A stretch of DNA of 64,000 nucleotides from Diabrotica undecimpunctata. Taxonomy: Eukaryota; Arthropoda; Insecta; Coleoptera; Chrysomelidae. Made by a program: the position numbers and the translations under genes. Each line of letters starts with the position of its first letter. Within the stretch, counting starts at the first letter, position 1. Below the pieces are notes generated by a model, which saw nothing but the letters and a program-made list of their open reading frames with translations, had not been told where the DNA came from and made no database searches. Where the stretch lies: the NCBI RefSeq assembly GCF_040954645.1, contig NC_092807.1, positions 26,460,309-26,524,308 of the forward strand. Reading direction: 5' to 3'. This document shows positions 44,305-56,384 of the stretch, one piece after another.

Positions 44305-45661
44305 AACCGATTTTTTTTTTCATTTCAAAACCTCTTTTTTTACTAATTTGAGAGTTTTTTCGAGACCAAAGTTATTCTTACGATTTTTATATAAAACGCT
44401 TATTTTAAACTTAAATTGCACATAAACTACTAAAATAGCCGAAAAAAAGCCAATTTTAGCATTTTTCGAGGTCATTTTTTAATACGTTGAACATTAGATA
44501 AAAAAAACACAAAAATACAAGATGAAAGCTTAAGTCAAAATGCTCAATTTTATTTTGATGTTATATTGCAAAAGTTAATTTAAAATATACATAAACAAAT
44601 TGATATACCGTTGCGTTTTGGAATATATAGACTAGACAAACGTCCAAACGTTTCAAACATATTGTTGAAGTTATACTTCTATACGCGCACTCCACGTTGG
44701 AAATTTGTACGGGAGTGAATCGGTAAAATCATTACATATGTAAGATAATGAGTAAGAGAGAGACAGGAGATATATTTTCTCTCTCTTCCTCCCTCGAGAA
44801 TAAAAATGTTCCTTTTGTAGGAACATGCACCATATACCTGTATACCTAATTCTTTTTCGCTTTCTGCTCTCTCTTACCTATAGCATTACATATGTAATGA
44901 TTGTGCAGATTGACTTCCATATAAATTTGTTACGACGCACGCGTGTATAGAAGTATAACTTCTACCGGCAGTCCCACTGGACTGCCACACCCGTTTTTTA
45001 TTTCTTATCACAATCTTAATCTTATTTTAATCGGTATAATATGATGCTGCAATATTTACAGTAAAAAATTTACCCAAAGTATACCACGGGAACTTGCTCA
45101 ATATATAAAAAAGAATAAATAGTTTAAACAAAAATGAAATTTTTTATTTGTTGAAAAATTAATATAAATAGAAAGCCTCCCGTGATAAACTTTGGGTTAA
45201 CTTTTACTGTAATGTTGTAGCATTATATTTTATCTTCTGATTAAAATATTATTTAGCCTATGGGTAAAAAATAAACAATGTGTTTTTAACGTTCAAAGTT
45301 TAGATGTTTTCAAGTCTGTATCTCCCGAAACGCAACGGTATATCAATTTGTTTTGGATATTCTAAACTGACTTATGCTATATAAAATCAAAATGGACTTC
45401 GCATTTTGAACCTATTTTGTAAACTTTCATCTTATATTTTTTGTTTTTTAAATTCGATGTCCAACCTATTGAAAAATGGCCTCGAAAAACGTTAAAATCG
45501 GCATTTTTCAGCATTTTTAATTGTTTGTTTTTATTTTACGTTTAATGTAAAAATTTTACGAAAAAAATACAAGAATAACTTTCGTTTTAGAATCATTCAT
45601 ATTATTAAAAGAAACTTATTTTGACGCAAACAACAATTTCTTTTATAATTTGTTTAAAAAG
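44305..45661. repeat. Foldback element, arms interrupted by a MITE and a LINE
   Basis: 44340-44650 is the reverse complement of 45280-45610 (shared words CCGAAACGCAACGGTATATC-type, CAATTTGTTT, GACCTCGAAAAA). The inner parts 45036-45100 and 45175-45240 also pair (ACAGTAAAA, CCCAAAGT, CACGGGA). The MITE 44667-44993 interrupts the left arm. LINE D at 45674 interrupts the outer right arm; GGTTGCC at about 47942 may be its far end, matching GGCAACC at 44301. Arms are about 80% alike, older than the palindrome at 6.5 kb. Confidence 0.75.
44667..44993. mobile_element. MITE, copy 2, compact form
   Basis: About 330 bp with imperfect inverted ends (GAAGTTATACTTCTATACGC and its partner at about 44944-44963) and the same GGCAGTCCCACTGGACTGCC hairpin at the right edge. 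It lacks the 620-bp insert of the copy at 1717-2650 and so represents the uninterrupted form. It sits in the left arm of the foldback element. Confidence 0.72.
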
Positions 45662-45673
45662 TGTGAACTAAAT
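45662..45673. repeat. 12-bp target-site duplication of LINE D, left copy
   Basis: TGTGAACTAAAT, repeated exactly at 47908-47919. Confidence 0.9.
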
Positions 45674-47907
45674 CTTCTTCTTCTTCTAATGGCGCTACAG
45701 CCCTTTGTGAGTCTTGGACTGCTTAACAATATTCTTCCATTCTGCCCTGTCGAATACTTTCCTTCGCCACTGCCTGATGTTCATGGTTTTAAGATCCCTC
45801 TCTACGTCGTCTATCTATCTTTTACGGGGCCTTCCTCTTGTTCTGTTTCCTTGGGGCTTCCATCCCTGGACTACTTTTACAGCTCGATTATCTGGCATTC
45901 TTTCTAGGTGACCAAGCCAGTTTAGTCTTTTGTGACTTTACAAATCTAACAATATCTGCGCTCTGCATTAGTTCATCCAGCTCGTGGTTCATTTTAATTC
46001 TCCACGAACCATCGCTGCATTGGGTTGGTCCAAATATCTTCCTTAATATTTTGAGCTCAAATATTCTCAGTTGATTTTTATCAGTGGTCCACGTTTCACA
46101 TCCATATGTGACCACTGGTGTAATTACTGTTTTGTAAATTCTAAGCTTAGACTCACGATTCCGTAACTTACTTTTCATTAAGTCATGTATGCATAAAAGC
46201 ACTTATTACCGCTAAGAATCCATGCTTGTATTTCTTGACTGATGTTGTTGTCTTTTATTATTGAGCCTAGGTAGGAAAAAGTATAGACATATTCAGATTC
46301 TCATGTTAATTTGATTTTGTGCACTCCATATATTTTGTTTTGCTTTTATTTATATATAGACCAAACCTAGCAGCTTCTCGTTTCAGTTCTATAACTTTTT
46401 CGCTTAATACCCTTTTGTTGCCGATTATTATGGCAACATCATCCGCATATGCGCATATTTGCATTGATCTTGTATTAATACAGCCGGTTATATCCAGTTT
46501 TCTAACAACATGTTCTAAAGTTAGATGAAAAAGTGTTGTTGATAAGGCATCACCTTGTCTAACTCCATTTTTAATATCAAAGGCCTGCGTCATATCTCCA
46601 TCTATTCTTACCATAGCTTTGGAATCCTCCAGAGTCATTCGTATAAGTTTAACCAACTTATTGGGTATCATTAACATAGATAGTTGCTTCAACATCTTTT
46701 GTCGATCTACTCCATCAAATGCCTGTTTGAAATCGATATACAAGATGTAAATAGGTATGTTATATTTAACACATTTTTCATGTATACCTCTTAACATATG
46801 TATTTGGTCGTCCCCGAGACCAATCGTCTTCTCCGGAAACGAGTCCAGGCGTCTGTATATAATTTCTGATAATAGTGATAATATCTTGTAGACGACATTT
46901 AAAACTGTTATGCCCCTTTAATTTTTGCCATTTGTCTCCCCCTTTGTACATAGGAAGTATGATTCCTACTTTCCAATCTTCTGGGATGGCTTCTAGTGTC
47001 CATATGCGGTCGATTAGTTTATGGCTACGCCTCCATAGCGCATGTACACCATTCTTTATTAGTTCTGCAGTTATTCCATCTGTGCCAGGTTCTTTGATAT
47101 TTTTTTTTTGATGTTTTATGACGTTTATCGTTTCTTTCAATGTTGGTTGCTCAACTAGTTGTTCTGCTGTCTGGCGAATTATTTCTTCATCTTCGTTTTG
47201 TTCTGTTTCTGGGTTTAACGGCTCTTGAAAATGCTCCTTTGACCTTTTCATTATTCCTTCTTTCTCGCTGATAATTGCCCCATTGTTGTCCTTGCAAACT
47301 GTTGATCTTGTCATGTATCCTTGGGTGTATTGCTTAGTTCTCTTGTAAAATTTTCTAGTCTCTCTTCTGTTATTATAATCTGTAATTTGTTGTATTTTTC
47401 TATTCAACATTTCTCTCTTTTTCCTTCTACATATTTTCTTTGCATCTTTTCTAAGATTTTCATATGCCCGTCTATTCAATCTGGAATCCCTTTGTAGACA
47501 TTTCTGTCTAGCTATATTTTTGCTATTTATTACTTGTTGGCAATCTTGGTCAAACCATTCCTCGTTTCTTTTGCTTAAGGTTACACCTAATGTTTCCTTT
47601 GCCATATTTGTAATTATCGTTTGGATGACATTCCATTCTTCTTCAATGTTGTTTTGTTCTCCTCTTTCATTTAATATTACTTTTATTTTCTGCTGTTACT
47701 CATTCTTCTTTTTAGGATTTTTAAACATATATGTGTTCCATTTTCTTTGTTTGGCGCCTTTCTCTTTTTTTACCATTGATATTCTTTGTTTTATTTTGGA
47801 TATAACCAAGAAATGGCCCGATCCGCAATTTGCGCCTATATATGTTCTAACATCCATTACGGAGGTTGTCCACCGCTTAGATATTAATATGTGATCAATT
47901 TGATTGA
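45674..47907 (-). mobile_element. LINE family D, 5'-truncated, (GAA)n tail
   Basis: 2.2 kb bounded by the 12-bp duplication. The minus strand begins in the endonuclease end and finishes GGCGCCATTAGAAGAAGAAG. A short copy of the same 3' end lies at 21665-22045. Confidence 0.9.
45700..47880 (-). pseudogene. LINE D endonuclease end and reverse transcriptase
   Basis: Reading down from 47900: NQIDHILISKRWTTSVMDVR and GSGHFLV (endonuclease end, with the SDH His kept), a Lys-rich linker (47605 downward), and the RT entry IKEPGTDGITAELIKNGVHA and WKVGIILPMYKGGDKWQ. After a frame change come YILYIDFKQAFDGVDRQKML (motif A), IKNGVRQGDALSTTLFHLTL, ICAYADDVAIIIGNKRVL (catalytic YADD) and the thumb. 46202-45888 gives LRIYKTVITPVVTYGCETW and LRKIFGPTQCSDGSWRIK, then a frameshift into the DVERDLKTMNIRQWRRKV end. 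Three frameshifts in all; motifs intact. Confidence 0.87.
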
Positions 47908-47979
47908 TGTGAACTAAATGAATAATAATAAATAAATAAATAGGTTGCCATGTAAATTTTTTCGTTGAAAAAAATCTTA

Positions 47980-48520
47980 AATTTCTATTTGAGATTTTTT
48001 ATTTTTAAAGAAATATAAAATCTTAATAGAAATTATCTTTAAATATAAAATCTATTTTAAATAAAATATTTGCAAAGTTTATTGAAGAAGTATATAATAT
48101 TCGTAAATATTTACTTTTTACAACAAAAATTACGTCAAAAATTCCTAAAAAAAAAATAAAAACTGAAAAAAAATTGTTTAAACAAATAAGATGGTTTGTT
48201 TAACAATTTTATTATTAAAATAATACATATTCGTAATGTACGCAAAAAGTAAATACAAATTAAAAAAACAAGGTCCAGAGATACAGTTAACAGCTCCTTC
48301 CCCCTCCAGCGCTTTTATGAGTTTCAAAGTCGGCCAATTTTGAGGACCACATTTTTGAAGCTTTGTGAACGATTACATTAAAATACAATTTTTTTTGAAT
48401 TTAACACATTAAACAAAACTGCTATCAATTTAAATAAAAAGGCACTAACTTTGACTCAAAATGCTCATGGCTAATATTTTTTCCATTAAATTTCTAAAGA
48501 AATGTCGTCTTTCTAAATAT
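47980..48520 (-). repeat. Dispersed repeat, partner of 38035-38590
   Basis: Reverse complement aligns over about 540 bp with 38035-38590. It lies between the foldback remnant and the MULE gene and may be MULE terminal or subterminal sequence. Confidence 0.78.
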
Positions 48521-48679
48521 AAAAAAATAATTTCAGTGTTACCATTACAATGCCGAGTTCTGTTTCACTTAAATTAAATCTATACAGATAGGCTTTCACA
48601 GTAGTATGATTAACAAGGCATCTAACAAACATTGAATGTACTCTTGCCATGTCTACAAAGATGGAAAAGTTAGATGGCG

Positions 48680-49830
48680 AAGCATCAAAAAAGGGTGCCA
48701 ACAAAAAGTGTACACAAAGGAAGGTGATGAAAATTCGATATCCACGTTGACCGGCAAATTTTTAGTAATTCTACAAAGAGAAAAGCTGTAGAAGATATAT
48801 GTGAAAGACTTTTAAAGATTGTCCACAAGGAATTGAGGAAGAAAAATTTCAGCAATTTAATGACGAAAGACATTTTTTGCGTTTGAAGAAATATCTATGT
48901 TGCAAGACGAAAATCCACACCATCATTGCCCAAGTTACAGGAAGAAGTTCTACAAGCGTTAGTGAACTTAAATTTGAAAACTTTTTATTATTTACGAAAA
49001 ATAATTTCGCAATTTTTAGTTGTTTCACAAATCTTTACTTTTTGTGTAATGTAGATTCTTTGTATGTAGATGGAACTTTTCAATACTGTTCTAAATATTG
49101 TTGTCAGATGTTAACTATACATGGCTACAAAAATGGTTTTTATGTTCCTCCAGTATTTTGTTTGATAACAAATAAATCACAGCAATCGTACAAAAGTACT
49201 TTTGATACATTAATAACAATATGCACAGATTTAAATTTAAATTTTTAACCGAAGCGAATAATTTCTGATTTTAAAATAACAATTCAAATTGCAGCCAAGT
49301 TAGTGTGGCCCGACATTATTATCTTTTGTTGCAAATTTCATTTAACACAAAATTGGTATCGAAAAATTCAAAATTTAGGTTTGTCCTCGGAATATAAAAA
49401 TCACACTGTTATTGGAAAATACTTAAAATTGTTTTTCGGTGTTCCTTATTTAGATCTAAATGATGTTGGTGACTTTTTTCTGATAAACTTTTTAATATTA
49501 TGCCAGAAGATGACAGAGTGTTGTAATTTCCAGCTTACATGTGGGCTTCAAATTCATCATCTCTTTATTTACTACAAACGCATGTGAATCATTTCACTCG
49601 AAATTTAAGGGATGTTTTTATAAATCACATACTGACATATTTAATCTTACAGACATTTTGTTAAATTTTCAAGCAAAAGTATACGTGAAAATAAAAACTG
49701 GATTTGAAAAAAAAAACTTAAAACGGCAAAAAAAAAGTTGACTTTATTGAAAATACGCTAAATGAATATTACGTTAATCAAAACATTACTAAATTAGAAT
49801 TTATTAAGTCAGTTTGCAATTATTATTCAG
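48680..49830 (+). pseudogene. MULE (Mutator-like) transposase
   Basis: Main frame 48877-49248 reads FAIFSCFTNLYFLCNVDSLY, VDGTFQYCSKYCCQMLTIHG (first Asp) and NGFYVPPVFCLITNKSQQSY. After an in-frame TAA the same frame resumes with ISDFKITIQIAAKLVWPDII (second Asp), FCCKFHLTQNWYRKIQNLGL and YLKLFFGVPYLDL. A frameshift then gives TNACESFHSKFKGCFYKSHT (Glu) and ILLNFQAKVYVKIKT. That is the DDE order and the CxxH signature of MULE transposases common in insects. The N-terminal DNA-binding part is eroded. It encoded the enzyme that moves the element. Confidence 0.83.
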
Positions 49831-50036
49831 CTAACTTTTAAAATCTAAATAATAGTATTCACTCTTACTTATTTTAATCCCTAATCAGACATTAGAATTA
49901 AGCATTATTATTGTTTAACTGTAGTTTTTGTTATTGTATATAAGTTAATGTAGATTTATAAATAAACTTTATTCGATTATATTGTTATAGTTTCATTATT
50001 TAATCATTTAAAATTTTCGCCCGTGCTTTGGGAATT

Positions 50037-50038
<2 letters not shown>
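49831..50038. other. Noncoding stretch after the MULE gene
   Basis: Ends with TTTTCGCCCGTGCTTTGG before a (TA)n tract; TCTTCGCCCGT also occurs at 44272, which may reflect a shared terminal sequence. Confidence 0.35.

Positions 50039-50123
<85 letters not shown>
50039..50123. repeat. (TA)n tail of LINE B copy 2
   Basis: About 42 TA units directly following the 3' end of the minus-strand LINE. Confidence 0.95.
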
Positions 50124-50126
<3 letters not shown>

Positions 50127-51385
50127 ATTCTACAGTATTCACTGTCTTCCCTCGCTCAACCGTTTCCATCTCTCTCTGTTGTTCCATTCTCCATCGTTTA
50201 GGCCTCTCTTACTCATGGCGTCGTCTACTTCGTTCCTCCAGGATTTTCGGGGTCGTCCTCTTTTCCTCCTTCCTATGGGGCTCCATCCGGTTATTCGCTT
50301 TATCCATCTGCTGTTGCTAGTTCTTCTTACATGTCCATACCACTTTTATCTTTTTTGTTCTATATATGTTAGTATGTCTGTTTCTATTGATGTTCCCCTA
50401 TCCATTCTTGTTACTCTGCAGCATCTTCGTAGGCATTTCATCTCTGTTGTTACTATCTTGCTGTTGTTTTTCTTGTTTATGATCCAATTTTCAGCCCCAT
50501 ATGTCATAATACTTCGCACTAATGTTTTATAAATCTGTGTTTTTGTCTTCATATTTAGGTGTCTATCCCACCATACTGAGTTAAGTTGTCGGATTGCTGC
50601 TCTTGTTTGTCCTAATCTTTGTGTAATAATTTCTTCCTCTGTTGTTGCCTTTTTCGTGATTATAAACACCAAGTATTTGAATTTATCCTTTTTTTTTATT
50701 GTTACGTTGTCATCAATCTGTAGATCTTCTATGTCTTCTTCACTTGTAGATAGGTACTCTGTTTTCGCGAGGTTAATATCTAGGCCAGCCTTGGTATATT
50801 CTTCTTGTAGTTTCTTCATCATGTAGCTGAGGTCGTCTTGGTCTTGTGCAATCACTACTTGATCGTCTGCAAAGCTTAACGTATATAGGTATTCGTTCCG
50901 TACCGGTACTCCCATGCCTTCGCATTTTCTTTTCCATGTAGTCAAGGCTTTCTCTAAGTATATTTTGAATATGGTTGGAGATGTGGAACAACCCTGCAGG
51001 AGTCCTTTTGTTGTGGTGAAGTCTCCTATGATTCTTGTTCCCATTTTAATGAACACTTCATTTTCTTTATACAGATCTTTTGTAGCTTCTATGAGTTGTA
51101 TTTCTAATTTGTACATTGCCTCCCATAGTTCTGTCCTTGATACAGAGTCATGCGCCTTTCTCAGGTCCACAAATGCCAAGTGTATATCTCTATTTTTCGC
51201 TTTTTTCTTTTCCAACAGTTGTTCCAGTGTGTATATGTGGTCTATGCATGATCGTCCTGCCGTGAAGCCTGCCTGATCCTCCCCGAGGAGTCTTTTAGCC
51301 TTTTATCAAGCAATCTTTTATCTTTTTATCTTTTAGCCTTTTAGCAAGCCTTTTATCGCTTGCTTTATCTTTTCTTGCAGTCACT
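50124..51385 (-). pseudogene. LINE B reverse transcriptase, copy 2, with (TA)n tail
   Basis: A 289-codon frame (51215-50346) holds VDLRKAHDSVSRTELWEAMY (motif A), TTKGLLQGCSTSPTIFKIYL, TLSFADDQVVIAQDQDDLSY (catalytic FADD), FKYLVFIITKKATTEEEI, LVRSIMTYGAENWIINKK and MKCLRRCCRVTRMD. A small deletion then shifts the frame before KRLKWYGH-type text. It is better preserved than copy 1 and keeps the true 3' end, TACTGTAGAATCCC followed by (TA)n. The 5' truncation point is about 51385, just beyond a local expansion of a Lys/Leu-rich repeat (51290-51350). Confidence 0.86.
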
Positions 51386-52516
51386 TTTAATCCTACTATA
51401 AAACTGAACCCATTAAAATCTAGGTAGCGTGGGGGAGTTTGTAGTCGCCCATTTCAACATGAGAGGATATTATTTTAAGTGATTGCAGATTGACCATTTT
51501 ACCTGCTGTTTGTAAATAAGTTGAGATTTACATTTGTAAAGAGCTGTCACTTGCAAACAAATAAAGTAAAAATTATATAAACCATTGTTTCCATCATATT
51601 AAATTATAACGGATGTTTTCATGTCACTTAGTAGATAACCAGTTCACCGAAACAAGATGGTCTTCATCCTAGTATTAGATAATCAAATTATTTAACTTGT
51701 ATATTTATGTACATATTTTCTTTTGGAGGAGTTTTTATCATGTAACTTACAGAGCGGCGTCTGTAAATAACTGTCAGTTCAATAAACACTCAATTCTAAT
51801 AAATGATATGAACGAGCTCAAATCCAACACAACGGCGAGAATATACAAATATGTAAATTTCATAATCGATCTACCATAAAATTTGACGTTGAACATAATA
51901 TCGTTGTATAAACAATGTTTTTAATAACAAAAAAAAGCGATGACAGCAACGAAGATCTAGCTATTATGGTAATTTATAGGTTAGTGCTGTCGATGTTTCC
52001 TTAAAAAGTTAATTAGGTTTTGTTAACAAAAACACAAAAGGCTAAAGTTAATATCATGAAAAGTAGAATTTAATTTTCATCTGTAATTTAATTTGTGATC
52101 TAAATGGAAATTACATTCAAATTTATGCTTTCAAAAAAATGAAAGTTTTAAATTTTTTGAGCAAGGAGAAATCTGCCATAAATAATTTAATCCTTAATTA
52201 GTATCGTCATTTATTTACTCGTAACTGCTATTTTCTGGTGAATTGTGACCTTATTGAAGTTTTGATATATTAATTAGAATGCTAATTTATTTTAAATAAT
52301 TAAAGTGGTTTGTAATTTCAAAATTAATGAGCTAATCTATCAAATTATATATTACAGATCACGACATTGTTTTATTGACTATACAACACAATGGCAATCG
52401 CTGTGACATGTTACATTTTTCCACCTCTATATTTATTTCACAGTTGGTACGAATTGTCATATTGACATTAAAAATTTCAAATGAAGTTCTAAAAGAATAA
52501 ACAAATAATTAATAAA
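51386..52516. other. Noncoding stretch
   Basis: No gene, terminus or repeat I can support; short open frames have no motif. Confidence 0.4.
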
Positions 52517-53527
52517 ATGCCTATTACGTTGTTTACCGTCCAAGAAAAAGTGCAACTTGTAACATGGTACTTTCAGGGTCATTCGATACGCGAAGTAATT
52601 GATTTATGTATTGTTACCTTCGAAAATAGACCCCCACCAACAACAGTTAAAAATACAATTAAACATTTTGAAACTTCGGGATATTGATATTTGTGCTTTT
52701 GTGGAAGCTAGTAAACCCTGCAATAGTGTAAAAATTGCTTGGTAAGTTAACGTGAATGCTCGAAGTGTCCAGCGAGTTCTCAAAAGGAATGGGTATCACT
52801 GTTTTAAGATACAACCAACACAAGAACTGTTTCCTGAATATAACTTTAGCGGATGGTGTTTTGTGAAATTATGTTAGATAAACAGAATGAAAATGTACAC
52901 TTTTTAAAAAATATTTTAGTTTTTGAAAAATCTTTATTTTCATTACATAAAAAACGCAATCCATCCGTTGCAAGGTATTATTCTCGGAAAAATAAGCACC
53001 TCAGTGTTGCAGTGCGAACGCAGCATCCACAAAATTTAAATGTTTGAAATGGGATGCTAGGCGACCATATTGTCGGTCCATTTTTTATCGATGGAAACCT
53101 AAACGGGCCCAAATATTTACAACTTTTACAGAATGAGATCATTTCGGCAGTTCGACGCCTTCCCGTTAATTTTCAAAAGGTATATTTCCAACAGGATGTG
53201 TGCGGCTCAAAGCTGTAGAGAAACTACTGACTTCCTAAATCAAACGTTTCTTGATCGACTGATAAGTACATGTGGTACAATTAATGGGTCGCTAGATCAT
53301 GCGACTTAGCGCCTAACGATTTCTTTTTTGGGATTTTCTCAGAGAAAACATTTATAGGCATTAGTTTTGAAAGGGCCACAAACCTAGTCGAATTAAGGGC
53401 AAAAATACTTCATTTCCCTGCATGCATCACACCAGCCCTACTCCAACATATGAGGAGAAATCAGTATGACAGATTTGGTTATTGTTTAGCACAAGGAGGT
53501 GGAATATTTGAGCACTTAATTCATTAA
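52517..53527 (+). pseudogene. Mariner-like transposase with DUF4817-type N-terminus
   Basis: ATG at 52517 opens 56 codons (FTVQEKVQLVTWYFQGHSIR, RPPPTTVKNTIKHFETSGY), the helix-turn-helix domain. After a stop and frame changes come ARSVQRVLKRNGYHCFKIQP, QNENVHFLKNILVFEKSLFS, SVARYYSRKNKHLSVAVRTQ, GMLGDHIVGPFFIDGNLNGP, VNFQKVYFQQDVC (second Asp), RETTDFLNQTFLDRLIST, APNDFFFWDFLRE-like text and a C-terminal end near LAQGGGIFEHLI. The first catalytic Asp (SDE) reads FEK here and appears lost. This family sits in the Tc1/mariner group with a DDD triad. Confidence 0.78.
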
Positions 53528-54000
<473 letters not shown>

Positions 54001-54094
54001 AGTAGGTATTATTGACTAACACGTTATGTAAAATAAAGTTTTATTTTGACGTTGCAGTCATTAATAGGGCAGGAAAGTGAAACTCTTTGTTCTT

Positions 54095-54129
54095 TATCAA
54101 GCTTTCGCAAAATTTATTTGCTTCTTCAG
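54095..54129 (-). other. Hammerhead-like motif in Penelope 3' region
   Basis: The minus strand reads CTGAAGA-A-GCAAA-TAAA-TTTTGC-GAAA-GCTT. CTGANGA and GAAA boxes flank a good stem, as in hammerhead ribozymes, which are known in Penelope-like elements. One extra base lies between box and stem. Stem III and the cleavage site are not clear by eye. Confidence 0.45.
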
Positions 54130-54436
54130 GATATGCTAAAATATGGTATCAGTAAATACAATGAAATTAGAATTAAATAACGTTGTATAAAACTAGTATA
54201 AAAACTTACAACATGAGGTTAATCCACTAAATTTTCAAATTTACAAAACATTAAAACTTAACTTATTAAAATTATATAGTTATGAAGATTTATGTCAGAA
54301 AGACACTCGTTTCTGTTTAATATATTTTTTGTTGTTGATAACTAGCTTTTGATTGTATGGTTACGTACAAAGTGGCGCCAAATATGAATATTTAAATTTT
54401 TTGAAATTATAGTATTTATAGTCAGAAAATCTAATA

Positions 54437-56262
54437 TTAGAAAATTATAGTATTAATTTTCGTAAGATAGAATGTATATTTCGTAATTGCATGATCTATT
54501 AATGCACACGTATTTTTATTATTTCTAAGGTCACTTTTATGTGATGTTAGTCTGCCTATTAGATTTCTAGATGTGTGTCCGATGTATGACTTATCACAAT
54601 TTTCGCATGGTATTATATAAACTACATTTGAGCTTTCCATAATGCTAATAGGTGATTTAGTTTTTGTATACAATGATGCTAATGTTTTAACATTTTTAGT
54701 GGCAATTTTAATATCAGAATAGTTAGCAAAGACTTTAGTTAGTTTAGGTGTTAATGTTGGTATGTAAGGTAGTGATGTGAAAGTAAATTGAGATTGCACG
54801 ATTTGTTGATTTGCTTCTGTTGTCTGATTCATGTCAATCATTCTATTATTAGAATTGTTAAATAAAAATTTGTTAATTATTTTAATTGGGTATGAATTCT
54901 CTAATAAAATGTCTTTAAGTTCTAATAACCCTTTGTTGATGTGATTGATGGGTGATAATTTGACTATTCTGTTTTTTAAAGCCAATATTAAATTTATTTT
55001 CATATGAGGTGGATATTGTGAATGATAATTAATAAATCTGTTACTAAATATAGGTTTTTCTGTACCATTCAGTGCTTAATACATTTTGTGCATTACGTTT
55101 GATTTTTATGTCAAGATATGGGATGCTATTTTCTATCTCTTTTTCACATGTAAATTGTAAATGTTCACCATAATTATTAAAAGTTTGTAAAGTTTCATTT
55201 ATTTTGTCTGTAGGTAAAGTAAGTATTAAGTCATCCACAAATCGTTTGATAAATGGGATATGAAAAGGCAACTTATTTAAAGAATCTCTTATTAAATCGT
55301 CTAGTACATAATTACATAATATACACGATATACTTGAGCCTATAGGTGTGCCAAAAATTTGTTTATAGAATGCATTATCAAAAATCAATACATTAGAATC
55401 AAAAATGAATTCTAAAGTGCTTAGGAACGTTTTTTTTTTTGTTAATTTTGCAATTTATTTTGATTTCATCCCAATGTCTGTTTATACTGTCATTAATAAT
55501 ATGTAGTGGTAAATTAGTAAATAAAGATATAACGTCAAAGCTTACTATTATATAACTATTTGGTAGTTGATAGTTATTGATAAAATTACTTAGTTCAAAG
55601 GAATCTTGTACAGAGAAACTATTATCTAAGTTATATGACCTTGTAAGAATATCATTCAAAAATTTTGCTAATTTACTGTTTGGTGAATTAATTGAAGATA
55701 CAATTGGTCTCATTGTTAAGTTAGCTTTATGTACTTTTGGTTGTGCATAAAAGCGTGGTGTGACAGAGTTATATATAGTGAGAGTTGAGGCTTCTTCTTT
55801 AGTGATCATTTTTTTATTTTTCAATTCGGTAACTATTTTGTTAGCTTTCTGTTGCAAGGTACTTGTGGGATTGTTTTGTAATTTTTTATAATATTTAGGA
55901 TCATTTAAAAGTTCATAACTTTTATTATAGTAATCATCTTTGTACATTGCAACATGCACATTTCATTTATCACTTATCACGATGTATATCTCAGGGTGTT
56001 CATAAATTTTTTACATTCATGATATAAACTATTTAAAAAATGATTATTATTTTTATTTTTGTGTAAATAGTTAGTTATGATGTTACTGTATTGAGCTCTG
56101 ACTAAGTTTTTTTTATTTTCAGAAAATCTAGTTATTGTACTTTCGATATCAGCCAGTATATTTGAAATTTTAAAATCTTTAAGTGTTGGTAATAAACAAA
56201 GTTTTGGACCTAATGCGAGTATCTTTCTTACATTATAAGGGAATTCAATGTTCGTTAAATTA
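54437..56262 (-). pseudogene. Penelope reverse transcriptase / GIY-YIG protein, copy 1
   Basis: In order: N-terminal helical part (56262-55977: FPYNVRKILALGPKLCLLPT), fingers (55959: YYNKSYELLNDPKYYKKLQN; SVTPRFYAQPKVHKANLTMR, PIVSSINSP), motif A SYIIVSFDVISLFTNLP, then FYKQIFGTPIGSSISCILCN, FIKRFVDDLILTLPTDK (catalytic VDD) and CEKEIENSIPYLDIKIKRN. 55003 onward has the linker and GIY-YIG core VVYIIPCENCDKSYIGHTSR, NLIGRLTSHKSDL. The nuclease end is lost through a deletion of roughly 130 nt. Three frameshifts break the gene. The RT motifs match Penelope elements, not LINEs. Confidence 0.87.
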
Positions 56263-56384
56263 GCATCCCATATATTGACATAAAAATCAAACGTAATGAA
56301 CAAAATGTATTAAGCACTGAATGGTACAGAAAACCTATATTTAGTAACAGATTTATTAATTATCATTCACAACATCCACCTCAT

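Noticed and set aside
48513..48873. Minus-strand frames before the MULE gene
   Set aside because: Antisense to degraded MULE coding sequence; no motif of their own.
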